NCBI RefSeq assembly: GCF_000196795.1
Contig: NC_014259.1
Span: 1,860,001 to 1,924,000, forward strand
From: Acinetobacter oleivorans DR1
GTDB taxonomy: Bacteria > Pseudomonadota > Gammaproteobacteria > Pseudomonadales > Moraxellaceae
Length of the DNA stretch: 64,000 nucleotides
Reading direction: 5' to 3'
Part shown: in pieces, positions 34,526-42,820 of the stretch
Layout: every line of letters starts with the position of its first letter
Position numbering within the stretch: the stretch's first letter is position 1
Position numbers and translations under genes: made by a program
The notes under the pieces: model-generated
Told to the model about the DNA's origin: nothing
Database searches by the model: none
What the model saw: only the letters and a program-made list of their open reading frames with translations

Positions 34526-35218
34526 ATGTCTAAACGCATATTACACGTCGTCACCAATGTTTCACGCTATAAGGATGTTAATGAACCAACAGGGCTATGG
34601 TTAAGCGAACTCACCCATGCCTATGATGAATTTGAAAAGCAAGGTTACATACAAGATATTGTTAGCCCAAATGGCGGAAAAACTCCAATTGAACCTAAGT
34701 CACTTTTGCCGTTAGTTGCTGATAAATCTGTTAAAGACAGAGAAAAAGATCAAGCTTTTATTACGCTACTGGCAAATACATTTAAGCCTTCTGATATTCA
34801 TTGGGAAGATTATGACGTGATTTACTATACAGGTGGTCACGGTGTGATGTGGGATTTTTTAGATAACCCTGAACTTCAAGAAATCACCAAAAATATTTAT
34901 GAAAATGGCGGCATCGTTTCGAGTGTTTGTCATGGCTATTGTGGCTTGCTCAATGTACGACTTTCAAATGGCGAGCGACTGATAAAAGATAAGAAGTTAA
35001 CGGGCTTTGCTTGGAGTGAAGAGGTCTTGGCCGGAGTGGCAAAAAAAGTGCCGTACAATGCCGAAGAGTTAGCGAAAGAATACGGCGCTCATTATGAAAA
35101 AGCTTTTATTCCTTTTGCTCCATATGTCGTTCAAGACGGCAAGTTAATTACAGGTCAAAACCCTTTTTCAGCTAGAAAGACGGCTTTAGCAATAGTAGAA
35201 GAGCTAGAAAAGTCATAA
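34526..35218 (+). CDS. Cytosolic DJ-1/PfpI-family protein (glyoxalase III-like)
   Basis: A 230-residue DJ-1 superfamily protein without a signal peptide. VSSVCHGYCGLL carries the nucleophilic Cys, YYTGGHGVMWDFL is shared with the secreted paralogue at 33071, and the Glu is in SPNGGKTPIEP. Hsp31-type relatives have been shown to convert methylglyoxal to lactate without glutathione. It is preceded by GAGGTGAGAAA, lies divergent from merR, and is driven by promoter E. Confidence 0.85.
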   Translation: MSKRILHVVTNVSRYKDVNEPTGLWLSELTHAYDEFEKQGYIQDIVSPNGGKTPIEPKSLLPLVADKSVKDREKDQAFITLLANTFKPSDIHWEDYDVIYYTGGHGVMWDFLDNPELQEITKNIYENGGIVSSVCHGYCGLLNVRLSNGERLIKDKKLTGFAWSEEVLAGVAKKVPYNAEELAKEYGAHYEKAFIPFAPYVVQDGKLITGQNPFSARKTALAIVEELEKS

Positions 35219-35243
35219 TTGTTAATGATTCAAATATAAACTA

Positions 35244-35275
35244 GAAAAGCAAAACCAGTGACGGTTTTGCTTTTC
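35244..35275. terminator. Terminator between convergent genes
   Basis: GAAAAGCAAAACC / GGTTTTGCTTTTC, 13-bp stem, 6-base loop AGTGAC; A/T-rich arms act as tails for both strands. Confidence 0.75.
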
Positions 35276-35315
35276 GACTGTTTAAATAAAGTGGTGTGAT
35301 CTAGCAAGGCTAACT

Positions 35316-36521
35316 TTAAGGAACAATCACAAAATCAGGGTTAGCTATTGCAAAAACTGCTTCGCGGTCTGCGGCTGGTGGATAAATCCAGATGGTATTA
35401 ATTTCTTGTTTAATTTTTTTAGCTTCATCACGCACAAATTGAACCTGACGATCCCAACCTTCGCTATAGAGTGCGCCCCAAGGACCTAAGTCAACACACG
35501 TCACATACTTCGGTTGACTGTATGGATGAAGTGGTAAATCAACTAGTTCTGCCGCAGCGTTGTAACCCGCTACACGGCCTAGACTCATGGCATGTTGGCA
35601 AGACATCACGTTAAAGTTACCTAAATCATCGGTTGGAACTTTTACCGTATCGCCAGTGACAAAAATATTTTTTGCTTCAGGTGCATGTAAATAAGCATCC
35701 CCTAAAATACGTCCTAAATTATCTTTTTCACCAGTAACTTGAGAGGTGAGCGAGTTGGCTCGCATGCCCGCAGTCCAGATCACGGTTTGTGTTTCGATTT
35801 TTTCGCCATTAGAAAGCGTTACCCCTGATGCATCTAGTGCTGTAACTCGTAGTCCAGCTTTACCTTCCACACCAAGCTCGCTAAGAGCTTCTCGAATAAC
35901 GGTAGCAGCTTGGTCACCCATTGCTGCACCAATTTCTGTTGAGGAATCTACTAAAACAACACGTATATCAGTTTCGCCTAAAATGCTACGCAGACGTTCA
36001 GGCATTTCGGTAACGGTTTCTAGCCCAGTAAGCCCACCACCTGCAACGACCACGGTGTTACGCGCTGCATTTGCAGGTTTATGGGCTAAGTTTTTAAGAT
36101 GTTGATCTAGTTTTTCGGCATCTTCTAGTGTGCTTACGCTAAAGCCATATTCGGTAAGGCCCGGTATTGGGGGCATAAACGTAGTACTTCCGGTTGCCAG
36201 AATAAAACGGTCATAGCTTAAGGTTTGTTTGCTGCCATCGGTGGTGGAAACTTCAATTGCCTGTTGGTCGACATCAATTTTATTTACCCAACCTGCTAGA
36301 AATTTAACCCCAACCACACTTAATAAATCTGAAATATCAGGGTTCATGTTTTCTAGTACAGCTTCATAAAGACGAGGACGAATATCAACATTCGGGCTAG
36401 GGGAAACCATCACTACTTCAATATTTTGTTCTTGCGACGCTAAGTAAATTGCTCTTTGTGCAGCAAGTGCAGCCCATAAACCAGCAAAGCCAGAACCAGC
36501 AATAATAATACGCTTACTCAT
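35316..36521 (-). CDS. NDH-2-like NAD(P)/FAD oxidoreductase
   Basis: A 401-residue pyridine-nucleotide-disulfide-type flavoprotein: IIIAGSGFAGLWAALA (FAD), VVVAGGGLTGLETV (NADH), YDRFILATGS, and NIFVTGDTV (second FAD contact). It resembles type II NADH dehydrogenases but has no obvious C-terminal membrane anchor. It is 157 bases downstream of an Rrf2 regulator gene, and a 15-bp inverted repeat lies in that gap. Probably moves electrons from NADH to quinone or a redox partner when the Rrf2 sensor releases it. Confidence 0.8.
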   Translation of the reverse strand: MSKRIIIAGSGFAGLWAALAAQRAIYLASQEQNIEVVMVSPSPNVDIRPRLYEAVLENMNPDISDLLSVVGVKFLAGWVNKIDVDQQAIEVSTTDGSKQTLSYDRFILATGSTTFMPPIPGLTEYGFSVSTLEDAEKLDQHLKNLAHKPANAARNTVVVAGGGLTGLETVTEMPERLRSILGETDIRVVLVDSSTEIGAAMGDQAATVIREALSELGVEGKAGLRVTALDASGVTLSNGEKIETQTVIWTAGMRANSLTSQVTGEKDNLGRILGDAYLHAPEAKNIFVTGDTVKVPTDDLGNFNVMSCQHAMSLGRVAGYNAAAELVDLPLHPYSQPKYVTCVDLGPWGALYSEGWDRQVQFVRDEAKKIKQEINTIWIYPPAADREAVFAIANPDFVIVP

Positions 36522-36538
36522 TTGATTATCCTTTTGAT

Positions 36539-36617
36539 AGATTTTTCGGACAACACATTCCAGCTCATCACAAAATTTAGGGTGAGCGAATCCTTTCTCT
36601 GATTGTCCGAAAAATCT
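36539..36617. repeat. 15-bp inverted repeat upstream of NDH-2-like gene
   Basis: AGATTTTTCGGACAA at 36539-36553 and TTGTCCGAAAAATCT at 36603-36617, perfect arms 49 bases apart. May be two operator copies in opposite orientation, or a long leader hairpin in the NDH-2-like transcript that starts 18 bases before its ATG. Confidence 0.7.
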
Positions 36618-36678
36618 GAGAAGGCGTTTAAAACGATTAGTGGAGTTTTAGCTTAGGGTTTGAGGCCCTATCAGCTCG

Positions 36679-37227
36679 TTAGTCGGGGGTGTCCCGCGAT
36701 ATTTTATTTTTCCGCATTTTTGCTGTTCTTGCTTCAATGCGATCATTGATCCAGCCATTTACATCGCTAAAAAATACGTCGGGTGCATAACGGCCAAAAC
36801 GGTCTGCAATATCGCCAAGTGTATGAGCACCTAGCGCATCTCGCATGGCTTTTTCGGCCTGTAGCATGACCGCATGCACTGCACACACACCACCGGTTGC
36901 CCAATCTGGCGGGGCATGATTAAAGACCGCACATTTCCCACGAACTTCTTGGCACTCAAAAAGCGGTTTTTCACCTTCGATTGCATTCACGATATCTAAA
37001 AAACTGATTTCATGAGCGGATCGAGCGAGTAAATACCCACCACGAACACCTTCTTGAGCAATAACAAGACCTGCCTTTTCAAGTTTAGGAAAAATCTTGG
37101 CCATAAAACTCGGAGAGACTCCTTGTAATTCGGCAAGATCCTTACTACTCAAGGGTTTATCTTCATTGTTCACAAGAAAAAGAAGACAGTGAATCGCATA
37201 CTCGACGCTACTAGTGATATAAGCCAT
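36679..37227 (-). CDS. Rrf2-family regulator with Cys cluster
   Basis: A 182-residue Rrf2 protein. The HTH is SSKDLAELQGVSPSFMAKIFPKLEKAGLV with the RGGYLLAR wing. Three Cys follow, in FECQEVRGKCAVF (C-x5-C) and GVCAVHAV; this spacing is that of iron-sulfur-binding members such as NsrR and IscR. The C-terminal about 30 residues are charged and longer than in IscR. Likely senses NO, iron-sulfur status or redox. It is the upstream gene of the NDH-2-like protein, with its own inverted repeat upstream. Confidence 0.83.
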   Translation of the reverse strand: MAYITSSVEYAIHCLLFLVNNEDKPLSSKDLAELQGVSPSFMAKIFPKLEKAGLVIAQEGVRGGYLLARSAHEISFLDIVNAIEGEKPLFECQEVRGKCAVFNHAPPDWATGGVCAVHAVMLQAEKAMRDALGAHTLGDIADRFGRYAPDVFFSDVNGWINDRIEARTAKMRKNKISRDTPD

Positions 37228-37251
37228 TTAATTTCATAATTGATCAATTAC

Positions 37252-37278
37252 AAACACAGACTAATAGAGTCTGTGTTT
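37252..37278. promoter_or_regulatory. Inverted repeat upstream of rrf2, likely operator
   Basis: AAACACAGACT-AATAG-AGTCTGTGTTT, perfect 11-bp arms, 25 bases upstream of the rrf2 start. A 12-bp palindrome AATTGATCAATT lies at about 37239. Between rrf2 and the next gene (187 bases) nothing else is seen. Confidence 0.55.
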
Positions 37279-37414
37279 TAAGTCAACAATAAAACTAAGA
37301 CAAAGTTAGTCCTAGTTTTATTTAAAGAGAATGCAAATAAGGAAAATTGACGTTATATATCTGAATTTAAATACCTTTAAAGAGAAATAAATAATTTAAA
37401 AAATATCGAAAAAC

Positions 37415-38434
37415 TTACGAACGCCACCAATAATTTTCTATATTTGGCTCATTCAGATTTAGGATTTCGCCCATTTGTGGTGTGCTAATGCCCAAATCTT
37501 TTTGCTTAGCCAAACCGACAATACGTTCAAACGGGTCATCCCAAGCATGAAGTGCCAAATCAAAAGTACCGTTGTGTACAGGTAACAAATGACGACCTTT
37601 TAAATCGATATGTGCTTGTAACGTTTGCTCTGGTTGCATATGAACATCGGGCCATTCAGGGTCATAAGCACCAGTTTCTAACATGGTCAGATCAAATGGG
37701 CCATAACGATGTCCAATCTCTTTAAATCCATCGAAATAGCCTGTGTCACCGCTGAAAAATACACGTAAGTCATTATCAATAATTACCCACGAAGCCCAAA
37801 GGGTCGCATTACTATCGCCCATACCACGGCCTGAAAAATGATGAGCAGGGGTAGCCACCAATTTTAGTCCATCTACATGGGTAGTATCCCACCAATCAAG
37901 TTGTTGAATTTTTTCTGCTGGAATTCCCCATTTAATGAGTGTGTTACCGACACCAAGTGGTGTTAAGAAATGCTCAACTTTATCGTTAAGTTGCATAACA
38001 GCATGATAGTCGAGGTGGTCGTAGTGGTTATGCGACAAAATCACGCCTTTAATGGGTGGTAAGTCCGCAATGCTAATCGGTGGTTGGTGGAAACGTTTTG
38101 GCCCAAGCCATTGAAAAGGTGATGCACGCTCTGAAAAAACTGGGTCGGTTAACCAAAATTCATTTTGCAGTTTTAGTAAGATAGTTGAGTGGCCCAAACG
38201 AAATAGAGAGCGATCGGGTGCACTTAATAACTGCTCTTTCGACAAACTTAAAATAGGAATTTCTTTGTTTGGAACGGTGTCTTTTGGTTTGTTAAATAAA
38301 AACTTCCACATGAGCTGAAGTGTTTTGCCAAAAGAAGGCTTGTGTTGATTGGGACGCGTATTTCTAAATTTGCCATTGTGCTGTTGAGATGGCATTAAGG
38401 GAGAAGGCAAGTCTGTTGTGTTTGAAATAGTCAT
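37415..38434 (-). CDS. MBL-fold metal-dependent hydrolase, UlaG/NAPE-PLD-like
   Basis: A 339-residue metallo-beta-lactamase-fold protein. The metal motif is LSHNHYDHLDY (HxHxDH), further ligands are in TPAHHFSGRG, FSGDTGYFDG and LPVHNGTFDLALHAW. The LGHSTILLKL and WASWVI blocks are those of N-acylphosphatidylethanolamine-phospholipase-D-like proteins. No signal peptide. The TetR gene upstream is on the same strand and a TGAG-N6-CTCA site lies in front of this gene, so it is probably its target. Substrate unknown, perhaps a phosphodiester or lactone. Confidence 0.82.
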   Translation of the reverse strand: MTISNTTDLPSPLMPSQQHNGKFRNTRPNQHKPSFGKTLQLMWKFLFNKPKDTVPNKEIPILSLSKEQLLSAPDRSLFRLGHSTILLKLQNEFWLTDPVFSERASPFQWLGPKRFHQPPISIADLPPIKGVILSHNHYDHLDYHAVMQLNDKVEHFLTPLGVGNTLIKWGIPAEKIQQLDWWDTTHVDGLKLVATPAHHFSGRGMGDSNATLWASWVIIDNDLRVFFSGDTGYFDGFKEIGHRYGPFDLTMLETGAYDPEWPDVHMQPEQTLQAHIDLKGRHLLPVHNGTFDLALHAWDDPFERIVGLAKQKDLGISTPQMGEILNLNEPNIENYWWRS

Positions 38435-38511
38435 CTTGTTTTTCCTTATTGGAACAAACCTATATGTGCAAATAAGAACTTGGGCTAAGTGCTTATTTTG
38501 ATTTATTTAAA

Positions 38512-38525
38512 TGAGTATTTGCTCA
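38512..38525. promoter_or_regulatory. TetR operator in front of MBL gene
   Basis: TGAGTATTTGCTCA; shares TGAG-N6-CTCA with the site in front of the tetR gene. Confidence 0.55.
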
Positions 38526-38574
38526 CTCATTAATTCGTTTAAAAATAAGGACGCCGCGCATCCTTAACTTTTAT

Positions 38575-39144
38575 CTAAATTGAAACTGCATGCCAAAACG
38601 CTTCAAAACCAGATTTACGATAAAGCTCGGTTTGAGAAGGGTCTTGAGCAATAAAATTAAGTGTAACTTCTGCAAGCGCACCTAAAATTGAAGCAATAAA
38701 TAACGGTGGATAATCTCTTAATTTGCCATCATTAATACGTTCTTGAATATTTTGGGTGAGGTCACAAAAGGTTTGCATGCCAATTTGTTTGCTTTGCTCG
38801 GTAATTTGTTCAGAGGTTGAAAGCTGTGCCATGACTTTGCGTTTGAGTGGAGCTTCTAAACTCCAGTCCAAATAGCTTTGCCAAATATGAGACATTTGTG
38901 TTTGCAAATCGGAGTGATCAGGGTAACCAAGCATCATGACCTGACGTAGTTCAGCCTTTAGTGAAAGATATAACTGGTTCAGCAGTTCTTCTTTATTGCT
39001 AAAATAGGTAAATAAAGTACCTTCCGCGACACCAGCGACTTTTGCAATTTTTGAGGTAGACGCACGCTCACCAAGCTCTGCTAATGTTTCAATAGCAGCA
39101 CTTAAAATTGCATTACGTTTATCTTCACTGCGTGGACGAGCCAT
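38575..39144 (-). CDS. TetR-family regulator
   Basis: A 189-residue TetR protein: MARPRSEDKRNAILSAA, HTH TSKIAKVAGVAEGTLFTYFSNKEELLNQL. The ligand domain is not recognisable. I start at MARPRS (39144); four codons upstream are in frame but lack a ribosome site. A 14-bp palindromic operator is 17 bases upstream, so autorepression is likely, and a matching site precedes the MBL gene downstream. Confidence 0.85.
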   Translation of the reverse strand: MARPRSEDKRNAILSAAIETLAELGERASTSKIAKVAGVAEGTLFTYFSNKEELLNQLYLSLKAELRQVMMLGYPDHSDLQTQMSHIWQSYLDWSLEAPLKRKVMAQLSTSEQITEQSKQIGMQTFCDLTQNIQERINDGKLRDYPPLFIASILGALAEVTLNFIAQDPSQTELYRKSGFEAFWHAVSI

Positions 39145-39160
39145 ATACAAACACATTAAT

Positions 39161-39174
39161 TGAGTGATTACTCA
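39161..39174. promoter_or_regulatory. TetR operator (autoregulatory)
   Basis: TGAGTGATTACTCA, part of the larger dyad ATTGAGT-GATT-ACTCAAT at 39159-39176. Confidence 0.65.
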
Positions 39175-39224
39175 ATCATACATAAAAATAGCAAGACAGC
39201 AAGATATATTTTGTTAGATCCACA

Positions 39225-40271
39225 TTATTGATTCGTTCTAAAAGTAATTGGTGTTTGACCTGTCCATTTCTTAAAAGCTCGTGTGAAATTTGTAGGTTGT
39301 ATATAGCCCAGATAAAGCGCAATTTCTTGTATATCCATATCACTATGAAGTAACAAATGCTCAGCTTCTTTTTGTTGAGCTTCTTCAAGCAGTTGCAGAT
39401 ATGAAGAACCGACTTGGTTCAAATGGCGCCGCAATGTTCGGCTAGACATGTTTAAGCGAGTCGCAATTTCATCAAATGAGGGATAACCCACCTGCGGTTT
39501 TAAGTTTAGTTCGGCCTTTACGGTCAGGCATATATCTTTAATTTGCTCGGAAAAACGGATTTGTTCAGCTTCACACTGCACCAGAGCTTGTTTAAAGGCA
39601 ATCGGATCTGCCATTTTAATGGGTAAATCTAGAAGCTGTTTTTTATATCGAATTTGATTAGTTGCTTGGTTAAATCGAATAGGTGGCAATAAATGCTGAG
39701 AGGCTTTGTGATAGGTAGGTTCTGGCCAATCCACCCATAACTCAATTTCAGTAAAGTCATGCTCTATCAAAAACTGACCAGCTTGAATCACCCCAATCAT
39801 CAAACATTCATAAAAAAATCGTCTAAGCTTTTCCACTTGCGCGGGCTGATTGCTGACAACAGGATGAGTTTCTTTAATTTCAATAATAGAAAATTCATGA
39901 TCGTCTAGCAGAGCAATGCGGTAATCTTTTAATCGCATGTTAAAGAATTGCGTTGAAACATCGAGAGCCTGATGTAAGTTTAGGCTACTCATTAACGCAT
40001 ATCCCATCGGGCCATGAGCAGTTAAACGCAGTTTTAGCCCATATTCATATCCTAAGCCAGAATCTTTCGACAATAACAAGCTTTCCCATGCCAGTTTAGA
40101 CCACTGCACAGGAGTAATTCGCGCATCTAGTTGATCTAAAAGGTTTAAGGGAATTTTACTTTTCTTCAAAATTTCAAGCGCAGAAAATCCTTTGTCGACC
40201 ATGATTTCTAGTAACAAATGCGCATAAGAAATAGGAATGCTGGCTTTGGAAAGCCCATAAGGATCTTTCAT
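39225..40271 (-). CDS. AraC-family regulator (PF12625-type N-terminus)
   Basis: A 348-residue AraC regulator with the long N-terminal arabinose-binding-like domain of the OruR/ArgR group (HGPMGYALMSSLNLHQAL) and a C-terminal double HTH: IATRLNMSSRTLRRHLNQVG and IQEIALYLGYIQPTNFTRAFKKWTGQTP. It is divergent from the SDR-ADC-PF10118-OYE-PF10118 operon, 107 bases away, and is its likely activator. The gap has no repeat I can call an operator with confidence. Confidence 0.85.
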   Translation of the reverse strand: MKDPYGLSKASIPISYAHLLLEIMVDKGFSALEILKKSKIPLNLLDQLDARITPVQWSKLAWESLLLSKDSGLGYEYGLKLRLTAHGPMGYALMSSLNLHQALDVSTQFFNMRLKDYRIALLDDHEFSIIEIKETHPVVSNQPAQVEKLRRFFYECLMIGVIQAGQFLIEHDFTEIELWVDWPEPTYHKASQHLLPPIRFNQATNQIRYKKQLLDLPIKMADPIAFKQALVQCEAEQIRFSEQIKDICLTVKAELNLKPQVGYPSFDEIATRLNMSSRTLRRHLNQVGSSYLQLLEEAQQKEAEHLLLHSDMDIQEIALYLGYIQPTNFTRAFKKWTGQTPITFRTNQ

Positions 40272-40378
40272 ATTGTTTTTTATTATGGCCGAAAATGATT
40301 ATCAGTATGTCTGATCCACATCTCACGCTCAAGTTAAAAGTTCGGAATAATCAATTTACTATATTTTGAGCATCAATT

Positions 40379-41182
40379 ATGAGCTTACCTATTCCACAAG
40401 CTTCCTCTCGAGTTGTGATTACTGGCGCTTCATCAGGCATTGGTGAACAGCTAGCAAAACAGTTTGCTGTACGAGGCTATTCTTTAGTTTTAGTGGCTCG
40501 CCGTGTAGAAAAATTAGAGGCACTTGCTGAAAAATTAAAAGCCGAATATCAAATATCCGTAGATTTATATCCATGTGATTTGGGTGATCGGGCGGCGCGA
40601 GCTAAATTTCGTGATTATTTAGAAAATATTGAAGTAGCCATTCTTTGTAATAACGCTGGATTTGCGACTTTTGGTTGCCTACAAGACTTAGATGCAGACC
40701 GAGAGCGTGAAGAAGTTGAAGTTAATTCAGTGGCAATTCATGACCTGACTTTAGCTGTGTTGCCACAAATGATTAAAAGAAAAGCTGGGGCAATACTCAT
40801 TGTGGGTTCTACTTCTGGTCATCAGCCGACTCCAGCAAATGCAACTTATGCAGCAACCAAGGCATTTGCCAATTCTTTTGCCGAGTCATTACATAGCGAA
40901 CTTAAAGGGACAGGGGTTAGCTGTACGCTACTGGCTCCGGGGCCAACGAAAACTGGTTTTAACGAAGTTGCAGGCATTACAAAAATTGATGGTGTAGGTG
41001 GCGGTCTTGTTTGGGTAACCGCAGAACGCGTCGCCAAAGAAGCCATTCAAGGAATGGATCGAAATTGTCGAATTGTGATTCCGGGTTTCGTGGCACAGGC
41101 CCAAACCTTTGGAGGGCGTTACACACCACGCATTATTTTGCTGCCCATTCTTAAACAAGTATTTTCGAGATTAAGCCCATGA
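40379..41182 (+). CDS. Short-chain dehydrogenase/reductase, DltE-like
   Basis: A 267-residue SDR: VVITGASSGIGEQLA, VARRVEKLEALA (Arg after the second strand favours NADPH), CNNAGFAT, then Ser in IVGSTSG and YAATKAFANSFAESLH. PGPTKTGF follows as in DltE/YqjQ-type proteins. The ATG follows the AraC gene divergently. It overlaps the next gene by 4 bases, so translation is coupled. Confidence 0.84.
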   Translation: MSLPIPQASSRVVITGASSGIGEQLAKQFAVRGYSLVLVARRVEKLEALAEKLKAEYQISVDLYPCDLGDRAARAKFRDYLENIEVAILCNNAGFATFGCLQDLDADREREEVEVNSVAIHDLTLAVLPQMIKRKAGAILIVGSTSGHQPTPANATYAATKAFANSFAESLHSELKGTGVSCTLLAPGPTKTGFNEVAGITKIDGVGGGLVWVTAERVAKEAIQGMDRNCRIVIPGFVAQAQTFGGRYTPRIILLPILKQVFSRLSP

Positions 41183-41925
41183 AACAGTTGATTAATGACT
41201 TACGTGTGCTTGTGGGTTTAGCCAATCTTGGCAATAAGCTTTATCACAATGCTCAATATTTGACTGCTGTTGTTGAAATTGATGAAAAAGCAATGGCGCG
41301 CTGGTTACCATCTGGAATGACACTAGTTAAACCTGCCAGAGCCGATCTGTTTTGTGCGTATTTCCCAGAAAATGTCTATACGGGCGATTACCATGAAGCG
41401 GGTCTATTTGTTCATATTAAAGTTGGCAATAAAACAGGAATCTTTTGTCCTTGGATGATTTTGGACGATGACCGCGCCATGATTATTGGCCGTGAATTGT
41501 TAGGCTACCCTAAAAAGATGGGAGAAATTAGCTGGGAAAATGATGGCAAACGCATTTTAAGCAAAGCTTCACGCCGAGGCACAACACTCATTGAAATGGA
41601 AGCCAAGCTGGGTGAAGTCATTCATGATGCACCTCCAATTTTAGGATTACCGCATCGGAATATTACGGGTGGATTAGGAATTAGTTTACCCCGTGAAGTT
41701 CGATTCACCCCGAAAGAGCATCCAGTTGAAGTGCGTCAGGTTGAAATGAACTTACGTTTTACAGGCACAGCAAACGATCCTTTACATGATATGGGGTTAG
41801 GCGAAGTTATTGAGGCCAGACTACATCGCGTTGATTTGTCGGGAGGGGTAATTCCACCGATTCAAATACCTCGGTTACGTACGCCGTTATTTTTATTACG
41901 TCAGTTTAATCCACGCGTTTTATAG
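41179..41925 (+). CDS. Acetoacetate decarboxylase-family enzyme
   Basis: A 248-residue ADC-family protein. Unlike the relative at 27691 it keeps the lysine pair: RELLGYPKKMGEISW, where the first Lys forms the Schiff base and the second tunes it. YHEAGLFVHIKVGNKTGIF and MILDDDRAMIIGREL complete the fold. A decarboxylase or aldolase-like reaction on a beta-keto acid is possible. It overlaps the SDR and precedes a PF10118 protein. Confidence 0.8.
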   Translation: MKQLINDLRVLVGLANLGNKLYHNAQYLTAVVEIDEKAMARWLPSGMTLVKPARADLFCAYFPENVYTGDYHEAGLFVHIKVGNKTGIFCPWMILDDDRAMIIGRELLGYPKKMGEISWENDGKRILSKASRRGTTLIEMEAKLGEVIHDAPPILGLPHRNITGGLGISLPREVRFTPKEHPVEVRQVEMNLRFTGTANDPLHDMGLGEVIEARLHRVDLSGGVIPPIQIPRLRTPLFLLRQFNPRVL

Positions 41926-41938
41926 CTGGAGAATAAAG

Positions 41939-42796
41939 ATGAATGCAGTTTTTGAGTCAAAGCCAGCACAAGATTTTTCTAAAATTTCCGCATCAATTGA
42001 CATTACAGTGCGCCAGTTAGACTTATCTTTTCCAGATGAAATACCAGAGTTTTGGTTTAAAAATAATCCCTTGCTGACCATGTTATTTACTGCTTTGTCG
42101 AGTGCTTTTCCAGATGGTGAGCGGCAGTTTATTTATAGTGTGCGTAATTATCAGGACAAAATTAGCGATCCTATTTTGCTTAAACAAGTCCGAGCTTTTA
42201 TTGGTCAAGAAGCTCATCACGGCAAAGAGCACGATGCGCTTAATGCTGTCATGCTTAAAAAAGGTTATCCAGTTGAACGTATTTATAAACGTTTTAAAAA
42301 GATGAACCGTATGTTGCAGCAACGATTTTCTTTAGAGCATCAGTTGGCTTGCACGGTATGTATGGAACATTTAACGGCAATTTTAGCGGACTATTTTATT
42401 AGTATCGCGCCCGAAGACTTAGAGTTGTTTAATGTTCATTTGCGAAAAATTTGGGCTTGGCATGCCATTGAAGAAACAGAGCATAAAGCTGTGGCGTTTG
42501 ATGTTTACCAATCTTTAGTGAATAGACCTTATTTCTTACGGTTGGTGATGTTAGAAACCACACTTTCTTTTGTCATCATTACCACCAGAGGAACAAAAGA
42601 GCTTTTAAAGGCTTCGGGCAAAAATAGAGATTTTAAAAGTCTATATGTGGGTTTGAAATATTTGCTTGGCGGTCAAGGTGTGATTCGAAAAATTAGTCGC
42701 AGTTACTTAGATTTTTATTCTAAAGATTTTCATCCTTGGCAACACGATAACCGTGAACAAATGATGAAATTAAAAGACCTATATCTTAATGAATGA
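41939..42796 (+). CDS. PF10118 metal-dependent hydrolase-like protein
   Basis: A 285-residue all-helical protein of the predicted metal-dependent hydrolase family (COG3687). Repeated Glu/His motifs suit a ferritin-like di-metal site: FIGQEAHHGKEH, CMEHLTAILADY and WHAIEETEHKAVAFDVY. The biochemical role of the family is not settled. A second copy is three genes down at 44083, so two related di-metal proteins bracket an OYE. Confidence 0.78.
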   Translation: MNAVFESKPAQDFSKISASIDITVRQLDLSFPDEIPEFWFKNNPLLTMLFTALSSAFPDGERQFIYSVRNYQDKISDPILLKQVRAFIGQEAHHGKEHDALNAVMLKKGYPVERIYKRFKKMNRMLQQRFSLEHQLACTVCMEHLTAILADYFISIAPEDLELFNVHLRKIWAWHAIEETEHKAVAFDVYQSLVNRPYFLRLVMLETTLSFVIITTRGTKELLKASGKNRDFKSLYVGLKYLLGGQGVIRKISRSYLDFYSKDFHPWQHDNREQMMKLKDLYLNE

Positions 42797-42820
42797 TTTT
42801 TAAATTTAGGAAGAAACAAA

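Noticed and set aside
35300..35325. GGCTAACTTTAAGG looks like half of the MerR operator.
   Set aside because: It lies at the 3' end of two convergent genes and has no TTGAC at the right distance, so it is not a promoter of the set.
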